DNA from: Ruminococcus sp.
GTDB lineage: Bacteria; Bacillota; Clostridia; Oscillospirales; Ruminococcaceae
DNA length: 64,000 nucleotides
Direction: 5' to 3'
Assembly (NCBI GenBank): GCA_021199375.1
Contig: JAJQIB010000031.1
Span: 59,699 to 123,698, forward strand
The stretch's first letter is position 1. Every line of letters starts with the position of its first letter. The position numbers and the translations under genes were made by a program. Below, in pieces: positions 41,499-49,561 of the stretch. A model generated the notes under the pieces. That model was not told the origin of the DNA and searched no databases. It saw only the letters and a program-made list of their open reading frames with translations.

Positions 41499-42373
41499 TT
41501 ACTGTCACCATCGCTGCTTTCCTGCTCGAAACGATAGATGTATACGTCTTCGAGTGTGGGGCTACAAGGCTTTGCATTTTCAAACGGCTTTGTCGAGCTT
41601 ACAATTCTCAAAGAAACCGAATTGTCGTTTTTTACAAGCACTGCATTTGAGTGTGATAGCATATATTCATCAGCCTCTTTAATGCTCATTTCACTTGTCC
41701 ATACCATGCCTTTTATCTGATTAATTAATTCGCTTGGAGTGTCGAAGGAGATTATTTCACCCGATTTAAGAAGTATAGCCTTGTCGGCAATGCTTTCTAC
41801 ATCAGATACAATGTGTGTTGCCAGGATGATGATTTTTTCACTGCCAATTTTGCCGATTATGCTTCTAAAACGCATTCGCTCCTTTGGATCAAGTCCTGCT
41901 GTTGGCTCGTCTAAAACGAGTATTTTCGGATCATTTAGCAGGGATACTGCAATACCAAGTCGGCGTTTCATACCGCCTGAATACTCCTTGTATTTTCTTT
42001 TGCAGTCATCTGACAAATTCACAAAGTGAAGCAGCTCGTCAATTCTCTCTTTTGTATTTTTAATGCCTTTGAGCGCTGCAAAGTATTCCATTATCTCATA
42101 TCCTGTAAAGCTTGGATAAAATCCGGGGTCTTGAGGAAGATATCCTAAAATATTTCGAAAGCCTTTCCCCATGCTGAATACATTTTCACCATCAAGAAGT
42201 ATTTTGCCCTCGGATGGTTTTAAAAGACCTGTTAAAATATTCATAAGCGTAGTTTTTCCCGCACCGTTAGGACCTAAAAGAGCGTGAACACCATTTTCTA
42301 GTGTAATAGTTATGTTAGATAAAGCTTTCTTGCTTTTATAGCTTTTCGATATATTTTCAAATTTAAGCTGCAT
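41495..42373 (-). CDS. ABC transporter ATP-binding protein
   Basis: The 292-residue ATPase has Walker A GPNGAGKTT, Q-loop LPQDPGFYPSFTGYE, signature YSGGMKRRLGIAVS, Walker B ILVLDEPTAGLD and switch histidine ATHIVSD. Such BcrA-like ATPases drive export or immunity to membrane-active compounds. ATG 42373 follows GAGGAGG; the frame is open upstream into the permease gene. Flanked by two permeases, which probably form a heterodimer with it. Confidence 0.9.
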   Translation of the reverse strand: MQLKFENISKSYKSKKALSNITITLENGVHALLGPNGAGKTTLMNILTGLLKPSEGKILLDGENVFSMGKGFRNILGYLPQDPGFYPSFTGYEIMEYFAALKGIKNTKERIDELLHFVNLSDDCKRKYKEYSGGMKRRLGIAVSLLNDPKILVLDEPTAGLDPKERMRFRSIIGKIGSEKIIILATHIVSDVESIADKAILLKSGEIISFDTPSELINQIKGMVWTSEMSIKEADEYMLSHSNAVLVKNDNSVSLRIVSSTKPFENAKPCSPTLEDVYIYRFEQESSDGDSK

Positions 42374-42375
42374 AT

Positions 42376-43581
42376 CTATGTCCTCCTCGCCTTTGCAAAA
42401 TTTATGCCTGTTACTGCAAGTGCTGTAAAGGAAAGTAAAAGCGTAATCGCTATAACGCACTCAAGCCTTGTTATTTCAAATCCGAATAAAAAGAGCGAAT
42501 CGAACGTGAAAAAGTATTGATTTGGGTTAAGCAGGCATTGGGGTAATACCGCTCTGAGTGATGTGTACATTTCATAAGCACTGTTAGTTACACCGCTGCT
42601 GCCGTTTGTGGCTAAAACGAAGAAATATGTACTTGCAAGCATAGGAGAAACGGCAATTATTATCATGGAGAATATCGACGGCAAAGCCTTTTTTATCAAA
42701 ACGCAAATCATAGCTGAAAGCGACACTATTAAAAACGAAAGGATTATTTTGCCAAGCGATTTTATTATAAAAAATTCACCTATAGAAATCTGATAGGGAC
42801 AAAATTCATATTCTTCATAGGCTTGAATAGGCAGAGATAAATTGCTAACACCAAAGAAAAATTTTGCGCATATTATTTGACATATCAATTGAACAATAAT
42901 TATAGCTGCTGCTGAAATTAAGCAAGCTGAAATTTGTCTTGCAAATAAATATCCTCTTCCGTTTGCAGTCGAATAAGCTGTTTTGTAAGAACCATATGCT
43001 CTGTCTATCGTGAACATTCTTACTGTCAAAATTATGACAAAAAGAACCATGGCATAATCCCAAATGGTGTAGTCAAAAAAGAGCGTTGCATTGTTTAAAT
43101 CACCGGTGTACTCAAAAGAAACATCAATCACCGTGTTGTAGGCTTCGATAGACGCTTCGTACTGCTTGATTTGACTTTCGCTTTGCTCCTCTGATATTTC
43201 ATACAAGGCATCTTTCACCATCTCCCTACGATGATATGGAAGATTTACAAAAAGATACTCCGCTTGATTTGCCGCCTTATCATAAAGAATAAAATCGTGC
43301 ATTAGGTTATCACCGTATTCGCCTGCCTCGTCATAGGCTTTCTCACCCAGAGCATTAACCTGCTCTAAAAGGTCATCTCTTTTTGAGGAAAGCGTTTTAA
43401 CAAGCTCATCATTTGAAAGACCTTGCTCATTGTAATCGTAAATTAGCTGACCATATTGTTTAAAGGATTCATCTCTGCTTTGATAGGCTCTCACCACAAA
43501 AAATATCATAAATGCGATAAGCAGTCCCAAACAAGCTATCATGTACGGTGATGAATACAGCTTTTTAAATTCGTATTTCAT
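42376..43581 (-). CDS. ABC-2 type permease
   Basis: The 401-residue protein resembles the other permease in layout: an N-terminal helix (PYMIACLGLLIAFMIFFVV), an external helical domain of about 130 residues, then about five membrane helices. It is weakly similar by eye in the segment IWDYAMVLFVIILTVRMFTIDRAYGSYKTAYSTANGRG. Two bases separate its stop from the ATPase start, and it follows the lipoprotein by five bases. Substrate unknown. Confidence 0.8.
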   Translation of the reverse strand: MKYEFKKLYSSPYMIACLGLLIAFMIFFVVRAYQSRDESFKQYGQLIYDYNEQGLSNDELVKTLSSKRDDLLEQVNALGEKAYDEAGEYGDNLMHDFILYDKAANQAEYLFVNLPYHRREMVKDALYEISEEQSESQIKQYEASIEAYNTVIDVSFEYTGDLNNATLFFDYTIWDYAMVLFVIILTVRMFTIDRAYGSYKTAYSTANGRGYLFARQISACLISAAAIIIVQLICQIICAKFFFGVSNLSLPIQAYEEYEFCPYQISIGEFFIIKSLGKIILSFLIVSLSAMICVLIKKALPSIFSMIIIAVSPMLASTYFFVLATNGSSGVTNSAYEMYTSLRAVLPQCLLNPNQYFFTFDSLFLFGFEITRLECVIAITLLLSFTALAVTGINFAKARRT

Positions 43582-43586
43582 AGCAC

Positions 43587-44675
43587 CTACTCCTCAAAAA
43601 CAACAGCTGTATATTCAGCTGACCCATCTTCAAAATCAAACAAAATTCTATTTTCGCTATCTACAAGGAAAACATGGCTGATTGAATCGTTTGTGACCAT
43701 GCTGTAATAGGGTGCGGCGTAATCCTCTTCCATATCGTTAAATTCAATTTTTTCTTTATTACTGCCGTCTAAATCACATCTCCATACATTTTCCTTTTGA
43801 GAATAGCTTTGATAGTAAATAGAGTTTTCGGTGACGCAGTAGTTTACATAACAGTCCTCGATGATTTTTTGAGCATTATCGCCGTTTGCGTCAGCGCAGT
43901 ATAAATTAGGTGTGCTATCATCGTACTGAATATAGTAGATTTTATCATACTTACTACATACCTGACCGACTTTATCTGCAATCTTCTCCTTGGAATCCGT
44001 ATCGGTATCATAAACAAAAAGCTCCATGTTCTGATTAGCATGATAAATGTAATTTCCATTGACCGCAAACGAAAGGCAAAGACTATTCGAAAGACTCCGG
44101 TAATCACTTGCTTCTCCCGTTTCAATATCATAGGTAAAAAAGTATGTCGGGCAAACAACAAAAAGCGTGTCATTTGATATTACAATTGCGCTGATAACAT
44201 ATTTGTTATCGAGATAGTTTTCCTTTTCGTAATCGGTGTAGTATTTATTTTCAAGCACAGTGCTTTCCTCACCGTCTTTATATAAAAACACCTTATTTTC
44301 ACGCACGAAATATATACCATCATTTGAAGCGACCGGAGAGCAAAAGTCAAGATATCCCAGACAGCCCGGTGAATTTTCAGTATGAGCGCAGCCTACAATA
44401 TTGCAAACGCTTTGTACTCTGCCACTTGATAAATTTATTTTGATATTCGGATAATTAAAGCTGTAAAAGTATGTATCATCTATTGTTTGGTTAGCGTTCA
44501 TTATATTGTACGCTTTGTTGTCGTACTCAAAGCCCTCAGATGTAATATCAAGTCGTTGATCCTCGATCTGCTGCTTAGCCTCATCTATATCTACATATTT
44601 ATCATCTGAAGCTTTATTTGAGCATGAGCATAGGACTGCTGCAATAGCAAGAAGAGTTATTATTTTTCGTTTCAT
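43587..44675 (-). CDS. Lipoprotein with beta-propeller-like repeats (DUF5050-like)
   Basis: The 362-residue product has a lipoprotein signal (LCSC, first Cys about 16) and repeats of the form GIYFVRENKVFLYKDGE, NYIYHANQNMELFVYDTDT, KIYYIQYDDSTPNLYCADANGDN and SIYYQSYSQKENVWRCDLDGSN, typical of DUF5050-like propellers. A cysteine/histidine cluster VCNIVGCAHTENSPGC near residue 90 is also seen in such lipoproteins. It opens the ABC cassette and may capture the substrate or sense it. ATG 44675 follows GAGAGGCGAC. Confidence 0.8.
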   Translation of the reverse strand: MKRKIITLLAIAAVLCSCSNKASDDKYVDIDEAKQQIEDQRLDITSEGFEYDNKAYNIMNANQTIDDTYFYSFNYPNIKINLSSGRVQSVCNIVGCAHTENSPGCLGYLDFCSPVASNDGIYFVRENKVFLYKDGEESTVLENKYYTDYEKENYLDNKYVISAIVISNDTLFVVCPTYFFTYDIETGEASDYRSLSNSLCLSFAVNGNYIYHANQNMELFVYDTDTDSKEKIADKVGQVCSKYDKIYYIQYDDSTPNLYCADANGDNAQKIIEDCYVNYCVTENSIYYQSYSQKENVWRCDLDGSNKEKIEFNDMEEDYAAPYYSMVTNDSISHVFLVDSENRILFDFEDGSAEYTAVVFEE

Positions 44676-44715
44676 ATTAGTCGCCTCTCAATTTTTTATT
44701 TATTTTTATATTTTT

Positions 44716-44744
44716 ATAATACCATTTATCACTTGATTTGTCAA
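44716..44744 (-). promoter_or_regulatory. Promoter of the lipoprotein-ABC cassette
   Basis: On the minus strand TTGACA (44744-44739), 17 bases, TATTAT (44721-44716). Confidence 0.75.
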
Positions 44745-44838
44745 TACTTTTAAAGCTTTTTTTGTTAACTTTTTTTGAACAAACATTACAGATCATTGAC
44801 ACCTCTACAAAGCAAGAAAAAAACAAGGTTTAGGAAAG

Positions 44839-44867
44839 TGGACTTCTATGTTGTTACATGCTATAAT
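44839..44867 (+). promoter_or_regulatory. Promoter of the first mgtA
   Basis: TGGACT (44839-44844), 17 bases, TATAAT (44862-44867). Downstream, TTTCAAA-TGAT-TTTGAAA (44887-44904) forms a small hairpin or operator in the about 60-nt leader. Confidence 0.65.
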
Positions 44868-44932
44868 ATATAGTGGGTTGTTGTTTTTTCAAATGATTTT
44901 GAAACCACTTAAATAACAAGGAGGTTGCGCTT

Positions 44933-47572
44933 ATGAGCGATGCAAATCACCATCAAAAATGTAAAAATGCTTATGCTAATGGCAATTATAAAGGATATAA
45001 ATTTAATTTAGAAACAGCGGGATTAAAACAAGATCAGGTGTACGAAAGCAGAAGTGAATATGGAAGCAACGAACAAATAAGCAAAAGCAAAACAACTGTC
45101 ATGCGTTGTATTCGCAGGGCATTTATCAATCCGTTTTCAATCATTTTATTTGTACTTGCGGTCGTTTCACTGATTACGGATGTGCTTTTGCCGAACAGGT
45201 ATGGGCAAACCTTTTCATCTGTTATTATTATCTGCGTTATGCTATTGCTTGGTGCAGTTGTTCGTCTTATTCAGGAGCTACGGGCAAAACGTGTTGCTGA
45301 CCAGTTAGCACACATGGCACAAACCACAGTTTCTGTTTGCAGGGATAACATCTGGCAGGAGGTTTTATCTGAGGAGCTGGTAGTTGGAGATCTTGTTCGC
45401 ATTGAGGCAGGAGATCGAATACCGGCGGATATTGAGTTAATTGAAGCAAAGGATTTGTTTGTTTCTCAGTCTGTTATAACCGGCGAGAGCGAAAGCTTTG
45501 AGAAGAAAGCAGAGCAGCCGCAGAAAAAACCGGAAAAGCTAAGCGATTACATAAATGTTGTATTTCAGGGGGCTACGGTTACCGGTGGTTCTGGAATAGG
45601 TGTTGTACAGGCAGTTGGAAAAAATACGGTATATGGCAGTCTTGACATAGACAGGCTTGAGCAAAAAAAAGGATTTGACAGAGGTTCTAATTCTATTGCC
45701 TGGGTGCTTATCAGATTTATGGTAATATTACTGCCTATTGTATTTCTTGCCAGTGGGCTTACCCAAGGAAATTGGCTGGAGGCTTTTTTGTTCGCTCTTT
45801 CTGTTGCAGTAGGACTAACACCTGAGATGCTGCCAATGGTGGTTAGTGCTTGTCTTGCAAAGGGTAGTCACCAAATGGGTAAAGAACAGACTGTAGTAAA
45901 AAACATCAATGCTATGCAGACATTGGGCAATATGGACGTGCTGTGCATGGATAAAACAGGGACGCTGACAAATGATACTGTAATATTAGAATACTACATG
46001 GATATACTTGGAAACGAAAGCCGATTGGTTCTGGATTATGCTTTTTTAAACAGCTACTATCACAGTGGTGTAAAAAATCACCTTGACACAGCTGTACTTA
46101 AATATAGTGGTATACCAGGACTTAAAACACATTTTGAAGAGCTGTCAGATAATAGTACTCTCTTAGATGAGCAGCCATTTGATTATGATCATAAATATGC
46201 AGGTGTTTTGTTGAAGGGAGAAATGGATAATCTGCATATTATAAAAGGAAGTGTGGAAAACGTCCTGTCAAGATGTCGATATGCGGAGTTTCGTGGAGAA
46301 AGAGTCGCTGTAGCCTCTGATACACTTAAAAGCGTTCATGCTGTGACAGATGAGCTAACAGAGGATGGAATGAAAGTATTGGCAGTAGCTTATAGAAAGA
46401 CATCCTCTTCCGTGCTTTATGCTGATGATTCGGACTTTATACTAATTGGTTACCTGGCATTTTTTGATGCGCCAAAAAAGAGTGCATCAAAAACAATTAA
46501 AAATCTGAAAGGTTTAAACGTAGATGTACGTGTCCTAACAGGCGATGATGTGAAAACAACATTGTCTATTTGCTCGCGCATTGGCATTGAAACGCAATCA
46601 GTCCTGACTGGAGCCGATTTTGAAAAGCTCTCTGAAAATGATATCCCAACCAGTGTGGAAAATACAAAGGTTTTTGCAGAGCTTACACCAAAGCAAAAAG
46701 CATGCATCATTAAAATATTACGAAAAAACGGACACACTGTGGGATTTATGGGAGATGGAATGAATGATCTTCCAGCGGAATTAACCGCTAACGTTGGGAT
46801 TTCAGTGGACACAGCTGCAGATGCTGTCAAGGAAAGTGCAGATGTGATTCTGCTGAAAAAGGATTTGAATGTTCTTCAGCGTAGTATTTTGGAAGGGCGC
46901 AGGGCGTTTGCAAACATGACAAAATACATAAAAATAACGGCATCATCTAATTTGGGGAATATAATAGCAGTGGTCGTAGCAAGTATTCTATTGCCGTTCT
47001 TTCCGATGACCTCGCTGCAGCTTCTTCTTTTGAATTTGCTGTATGATACCTTATGCTTGATTTTACCATGGGACAATGTAGATCCAGAGCAGCTTAGAAA
47101 GCCTGTTCGCTGGAATGGAAAAAGTCTTGGGCGTTTTATGCTACGCTTCGGACCAATCAGCTCAGCCTTTGACATCATTACGTTTGCTTTTTTGTTTTTT
47201 GCTCTATGCCCTGCTATATGCGGTTCGACGTTTTCGCAGCTTGATGCATCAGGACAGTCTACATTTATTGCGACATTTCAAACAGGATGGTTTCTCGAAT
47301 CTATGTGGACACAGGTGCTGATTCTTCATTTGCTGCGTACAAGTAAAATTCCTTTTGTTCAGAGCAAGCCTTCAACTCCCGTTTTCGGAGTCACAATTGT
47401 AGGTGTGGTTCTGTTTTCTATACTTACGGTTACGCCGGTTGGGAATCTTATGGGCTTGACAGCACTTCCAATCGGGTATTATTTATTCCTTGCTTTAGAT
47501 GTTATCTCTTATCTTTGCGTTGTAAGCGTAGCTAAGTTTATTTACTATAAAAAGCACAGGGAACTTTTGTAG
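44933..47572 (+). CDS. mgtA: P-type Mg2+ transport ATPase, first paralog
   Basis: The 879-residue P3B ATPase imports Mg2+. Visible are the actuator site VITGESESFEKK, the conserved membrane sequence [12 protein letters not shown], the phosphorylated aspartate in CMDKTGTLTND, and VGFMGDGMNDLPAELTANVGISVDTAADAVKESADVILLKKDL. ANMTKYIKITASSNLGNIIAVV and LLLNLLYDTLCLILPWDNVDPE are MgtA hallmarks of the M5-M6 region. It is shorter at the N-terminus than the second paralog. ATG 44933 follows AAGGAGG. Codon use is more A-rich than in the metabolic genes. The winged-helix regulator follows by 11 bases. Confidence 0.94.
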   Translation: MSDANHHQKCKNAYANGNYKGYKFNLETAGLKQDQVYESRSEYGSNEQISKSKTTVMRCIRRAFINPFSIILFVLAVVSLITDVLLPNRYGQTFSSVIIICVMLLLGAVVRLIQELRAKRVADQLAHMAQTTVSVCRDNIWQEVLSEELVVGDLVRIEAGDRIPADIELIEAKDLFVSQSVITGESESFEKKAEQPQKKPEKLSDYINVVFQGATVTGGSGIGVVQAVGKNTVYGSLDIDRLEQKKGFDRGSNSIAWVLIRFMVILLPIVFLASGLTQGNWLEAFLFALSVAVGLTPEMLPMVVSACLAKGSHQMGKEQTVVKNINAMQTLGNMDVLCMDKTGTLTNDTVILEYYMDILGNESRLVLDYAFLNSYYHSGVKNHLDTAVLKYSGIPGLKTHFEELSDNSTLLDEQPFDYDHKYAGVLLKGEMDNLHIIKGSVENVLSRCRYAEFRGERVAVASDTLKSVHAVTDELTEDGMKVLAVAYRKTSSSVLYADDSDFILIGYLAFFDAPKKSASKTIKNLKGLNVDVRVLTGDDVKTTLSICSRIGIETQSVLTGADFEKLSENDIPTSVENTKVFAELTPKQKACIIKILRKNGHTVGFMGDGMNDLPAELTANVGISVDTAADAVKESADVILLKKDLNVLQRSILEGRRAFANMTKYIKITASSNLGNIIAVVVASILLPFFPMTSLQLLLLNLLYDTLCLILPWDNVDPEQLRKPVRWNGKSLGRFMLRFGPISSAFDIITFAFLFFALCPAICGSTFSQLDASGQSTFIATFQTGWFLESMWTQVLILHLLRTSKIPFVQSKPSTPVFGVTIVGVVLFSILTVTPVGNLMGLTALPIGYYLFLALDVISYLCVVSVAKFIYYKKHRELL

Positions 47573-47583
47573 GTAGGTGGCAT

Positions 47584-48078
47584 ATGAAAAATAACATTGA
47601 TTTTGTCAGCGTGGATGCAGCGGCATTTCGTTGGTTGATAGAAAAATTAAAGGCTGCGCCGAAGGAGGTGCTTTGTGCGGAGGAATTATCTGATGCTCTT
47701 TCAGATTTAGAGAAAGGTAAAATCAGAAGCCTGATGCTGGAATCATGTGATAATATGCCGACTCAAAGTCTGTCAGAAATCGTCTGTGGTGAGCTGCGCA
47801 TACTTCCGACAGCACGAAAGGTGATCAGAGGAGATATGGAAATTTTCCTTACTCCGAAGGAATTTGACATTCTGCTATTCCTAGCAAGGAACCGTGGCGA
47901 GGTCTTTACTAAGGAACAAATTTATCAGGCAGTATGGGATGCCGAATATCTGATGGATGACAGCAATATTATGGCGTTTATTCGCAAGCTAAGAAAGAAA
48001 ATTGAACCCCACCCGGATGCACCGGAATACATACTAACCATTTGGGGCGTAGGGTATAAGTTCAATGATAAATGCTAA
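47584..48078 (+). CDS. Orphan winged-helix regulator (OmpR-type DNA-binding domain, no receiver)
   Basis: The 164-residue protein ends in a full OmpR-type winged helix: GELRILPTARKVIRGDMEIFLTPKEFDILLFLARNRGEVFTKEQIYQAVWDAEYLMDDSNIMAFIRKLRKKI...YILTIWGVGYKF. The first about 65 residues (FRWLIEKLKAAPKEVLCAEELSDALSDLEKGKIRSLMLES) are not a receiver domain: there is no acidic pocket and no phospho-acceptor context. Placed between mgtA and mgtC, it probably controls the magnesium genes through some other signal. ATG 47584 follows TAGGTGG. Confidence 0.85.
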   Translation: MKNNIDFVSVDAAAFRWLIEKLKAAPKEVLCAEELSDALSDLEKGKIRSLMLESCDNMPTQSLSEIVCGELRILPTARKVIRGDMEIFLTPKEFDILLFLARNRGEVFTKEQIYQAVWDAEYLMDDSNIMAFIRKLRKKIEPHPDAPEYILTIWGVGYKFNDKC

Positions 48079-48103
48079 GAAGTGTAGTATTTCTTGCAAA
48101 TTC

Positions 48104-48150
48104 GCAAGGGAATCGCAAGGCTTTGACCATGTGAATTTCCTTGCTTTTTT
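48104..48150 (+). terminator. Terminator between the regulator and mgtC
   Basis: GCAAGGGAAT (48104-48113) pairs with ATTTCCTTGC (48135-48144) with one G-T pair, followed by six T. A second GCAAGG (48115-48120) offers an alternative shorter pairing. A TATAAT (48153-48158) directly after it may belong to an mgtC promoter whose -35 element I could not place. Confidence 0.7.
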
Positions 48151-48183
48151 TATATAATAAAGGAGAGTGAAGGAGGCGCATAC

Positions 48184-48861
48184 ATGGAATATGCAGATTT
48201 TGTGATAAGAATTGCCCTTTCTCTGATACTTGGTTTTGCGATTGGATTAGAGCGTCAATTGACAGGACATACAGCAGGTATTCGAATCAATGTCCTGATT
48301 TGCATGGGAGCTGGATTTTTCACCCTGTTTCCACTCCTGTTTGAATCAGAGCAGACCTTTCGTGTGGCAGCGGCGATTATTCAAGGTGTCGGTTTTCTGT
48401 GCAGCGGTGTGATTTTCAAGGAAAGTGCATCTGTGCGGGGAATGAACACAGCGGCGACCTTATGGTGTACGGCGGCGGTCGGCGTCCTTGCCAGCTCCGG
48501 AATGTATTTGATGGCTGTCACAGCTGCGGGCATCCTGATTCTCTCAAACCTAATTCTTCGCCCACTGGCAAAAAAAATCAATCCGATCATTGCAGAGGAA
48601 GAATCAGAAAGGCAATACCGTATTTCTGTCACCTGTCAGGAAAAGGCGGAGCATGAGCTTCGTATGCTGCTGATTAACAGCAACTCCTGTAAAACGCTCT
48701 ATCTGACCAATCTTGAAAGCGGAGATGTTGTAGGCGATAAGGTGGAGATTATTGCGGAATATGATTCGGCTGGAAAATCCAAAAATCGTGTATTGGAAGG
48801 AATTGTCGGGCAGATACTCGCTCGTCCGGAGGTGATTAGTGCTGGCTGGGAGGTGTTGTGA
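48184..48861 (+). CDS. mgtC: MgtC/SapB-family membrane protein
   Basis: The 225-residue protein has the MgtC family core: LSLILGFAIGLERQLTGHTAGIRINVLICMGAGFFTLFPLL, AAIIQGVGFLCSGVIFKESASVRGMNTAATLWCTAAVGVLASSGMY, four to five helices, then a cytoplasmic ACT-like C-terminal domain of about 85 residues. In Salmonella MgtC is linked to low magnesium, ATP control and survival; many Firmicute copies lie beside mgtA as here. ATG 48184 follows AAGGAGG. The stop overlaps the start of a tiny ORF (TGATG). Confidence 0.92.
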   Translation: MEYADFVIRIALSLILGFAIGLERQLTGHTAGIRINVLICMGAGFFTLFPLLFESEQTFRVAAAIIQGVGFLCSGVIFKESASVRGMNTAATLWCTAAVGVLASSGMYLMAVTAAGILILSNLILRPLAKKINPIIAEEESERQYRISVTCQEKAEHELRMLLINSNSCKTLYLTNLESGDVVGDKVEIIAEYDSAGKSKNRVLEGIVGQILARPEVISAGWEVL

Positions 48862-48980
48862 TGAAGTCAATAAGGTGTGGGAAACAAATTTTCTATGTTT
48901 TATATGTAGCAATGACATTAGGATGTATTTTCTTAGGATATTTATTTTCAGAATATCGACATTTTGTGTTTGTGGCATAG
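48861..48980 (+). CDS. 39-aa single-span membrane peptide coupled to mgtC
   Basis: The ORF starts at the ATG overlapping the mgtC TGA (TGATG), with GGGAGGTG at 48848-48855, five bases before. The peptide MKSIRCGKQIFYVLYVAMTL... has one hydrophobic helix (about residues 10-29), basic residues before it and YRH after, as expected of a membrane micro-protein. In Salmonella the mgtCBR operon encodes the 30-aa MgtR, which binds MgtC and promotes its degradation; position and size are similar, but there is no sequence claim. It is too short to be found by ordinary gene callers. Confidence 0.55.
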   Translation: MKSIRCGKQIFYVLYVAMTLGCIFLGYLFSEYRHFVFVA

Positions 48981-49084
48981 TACTTCATCACAGCTGCTAT
49001 TTGAATTATGCTGATGCTTGAAGTCATTGCGCTTTGGATAAAGCTGAAAAAAAAGAAATTATTCAACGAAAGGGGAAAAGAGTG

Positions 49085-49396
49085 ATGGATTATGTATGTA
49101 TGGTTTTAGGTATTCTTTTTATGGCAGGCGGTATCATTTTTGCATTTGGCAAAATCTATCAGCATATACCTGCGTGGCAAAAAATGTCTGATGAGGAAAA
49201 GAACAAGATAAAAATTAAACCAATTTGCCAAAATATTGGAGGAATGATAGCACTTAATGGAATCATCTTTGTTCTAAAAGGATGCTGCGCTGGATTTTCA
49301 GACCAGATGTTTTCAGGTGCAATCATTATATGGCTGGTGATTGCCGGATTCGATGTTTATTACATATCAAAAAGCAGCCGTTATATAAACCAATAA
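49085..49396 (+). CDS. DUF3784-like membrane protein
   Basis: The 103-residue product has three hydrophobic segments (MVLGILFMAGGIIFAFGKIY, IGGMIALNGIIFVLKGCCAGF, GAIIIWLVIAGFDVYYISKS) and the central WQKMSDEEKNKIKIKPICQNIGGM, which is the core of DUF3784 proteins. ATG 49085 follows AAAGGGG. Function unknown; its place between mgtC and the second mgtA suggests a role in magnesium handling, but DUF3784 genes also occur in other contexts. Confidence 0.7.
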   Translation: MDYVCMVLGILFMAGGIIFAFGKIYQHIPAWQKMSDEEKNKIKIKPICQNIGGMIALNGIIFVLKGCCAGFSDQMFSGAIIIWLVIAGFDVYYISKSSRYINQ

Positions 49397-49446
49397 TCTG
49401 CATAGCAGCTTATATAGATATTCTTGTGAACGAGGAGGTGAAAAAC

Positions 49447-49542
49447 ATGGACTCCGAAGGTAGTCCACAAAGAGATAATCAACACCTGGCGTTCGGATAC
49501 TCCATGTTCGCCTGCGTAACTGCTCTTGTCTCTAATAATTAG
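49447..49542 (+). CDS. 31-aa leader ORF ahead of the second mgtA
   Basis: The ATG at 49447 has a near-perfect ribosome site GGAGGTG (49434-49440), six bases away. The peptide begins M-D-S-E-G-S-P and continues [14 protein letters not shown], ending SNN with TAG at 49540-49542; the mgtA start is 20 bases later. Its N-terminal acidic/proline content recalls the E. coli and Salmonella MgtL leader peptide, where such residues destabilise ribosomes at low magnesium and raise mgtA expression. The leader also folds: TGGACT-CC-GAA-GG-T-AGTCCA (49448-49467), or alternatively TCCGAA (49453-49458) with TTCGGA (49492-49497). A regulatory role is inference. Confidence 0.6.
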   Translation: MDSEGSPQRDNQHLAFGYSMFACVTALVSNN

Positions 49543-49561
49543 TTTACAGGAGGTAAGTATT

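Noticed and set aside
48123..48158. TTGACC...TATAAT as the mgtC promoter
   Set aside because: The spacing is 24 bases, too long for sigma-A; no better -35 was found.
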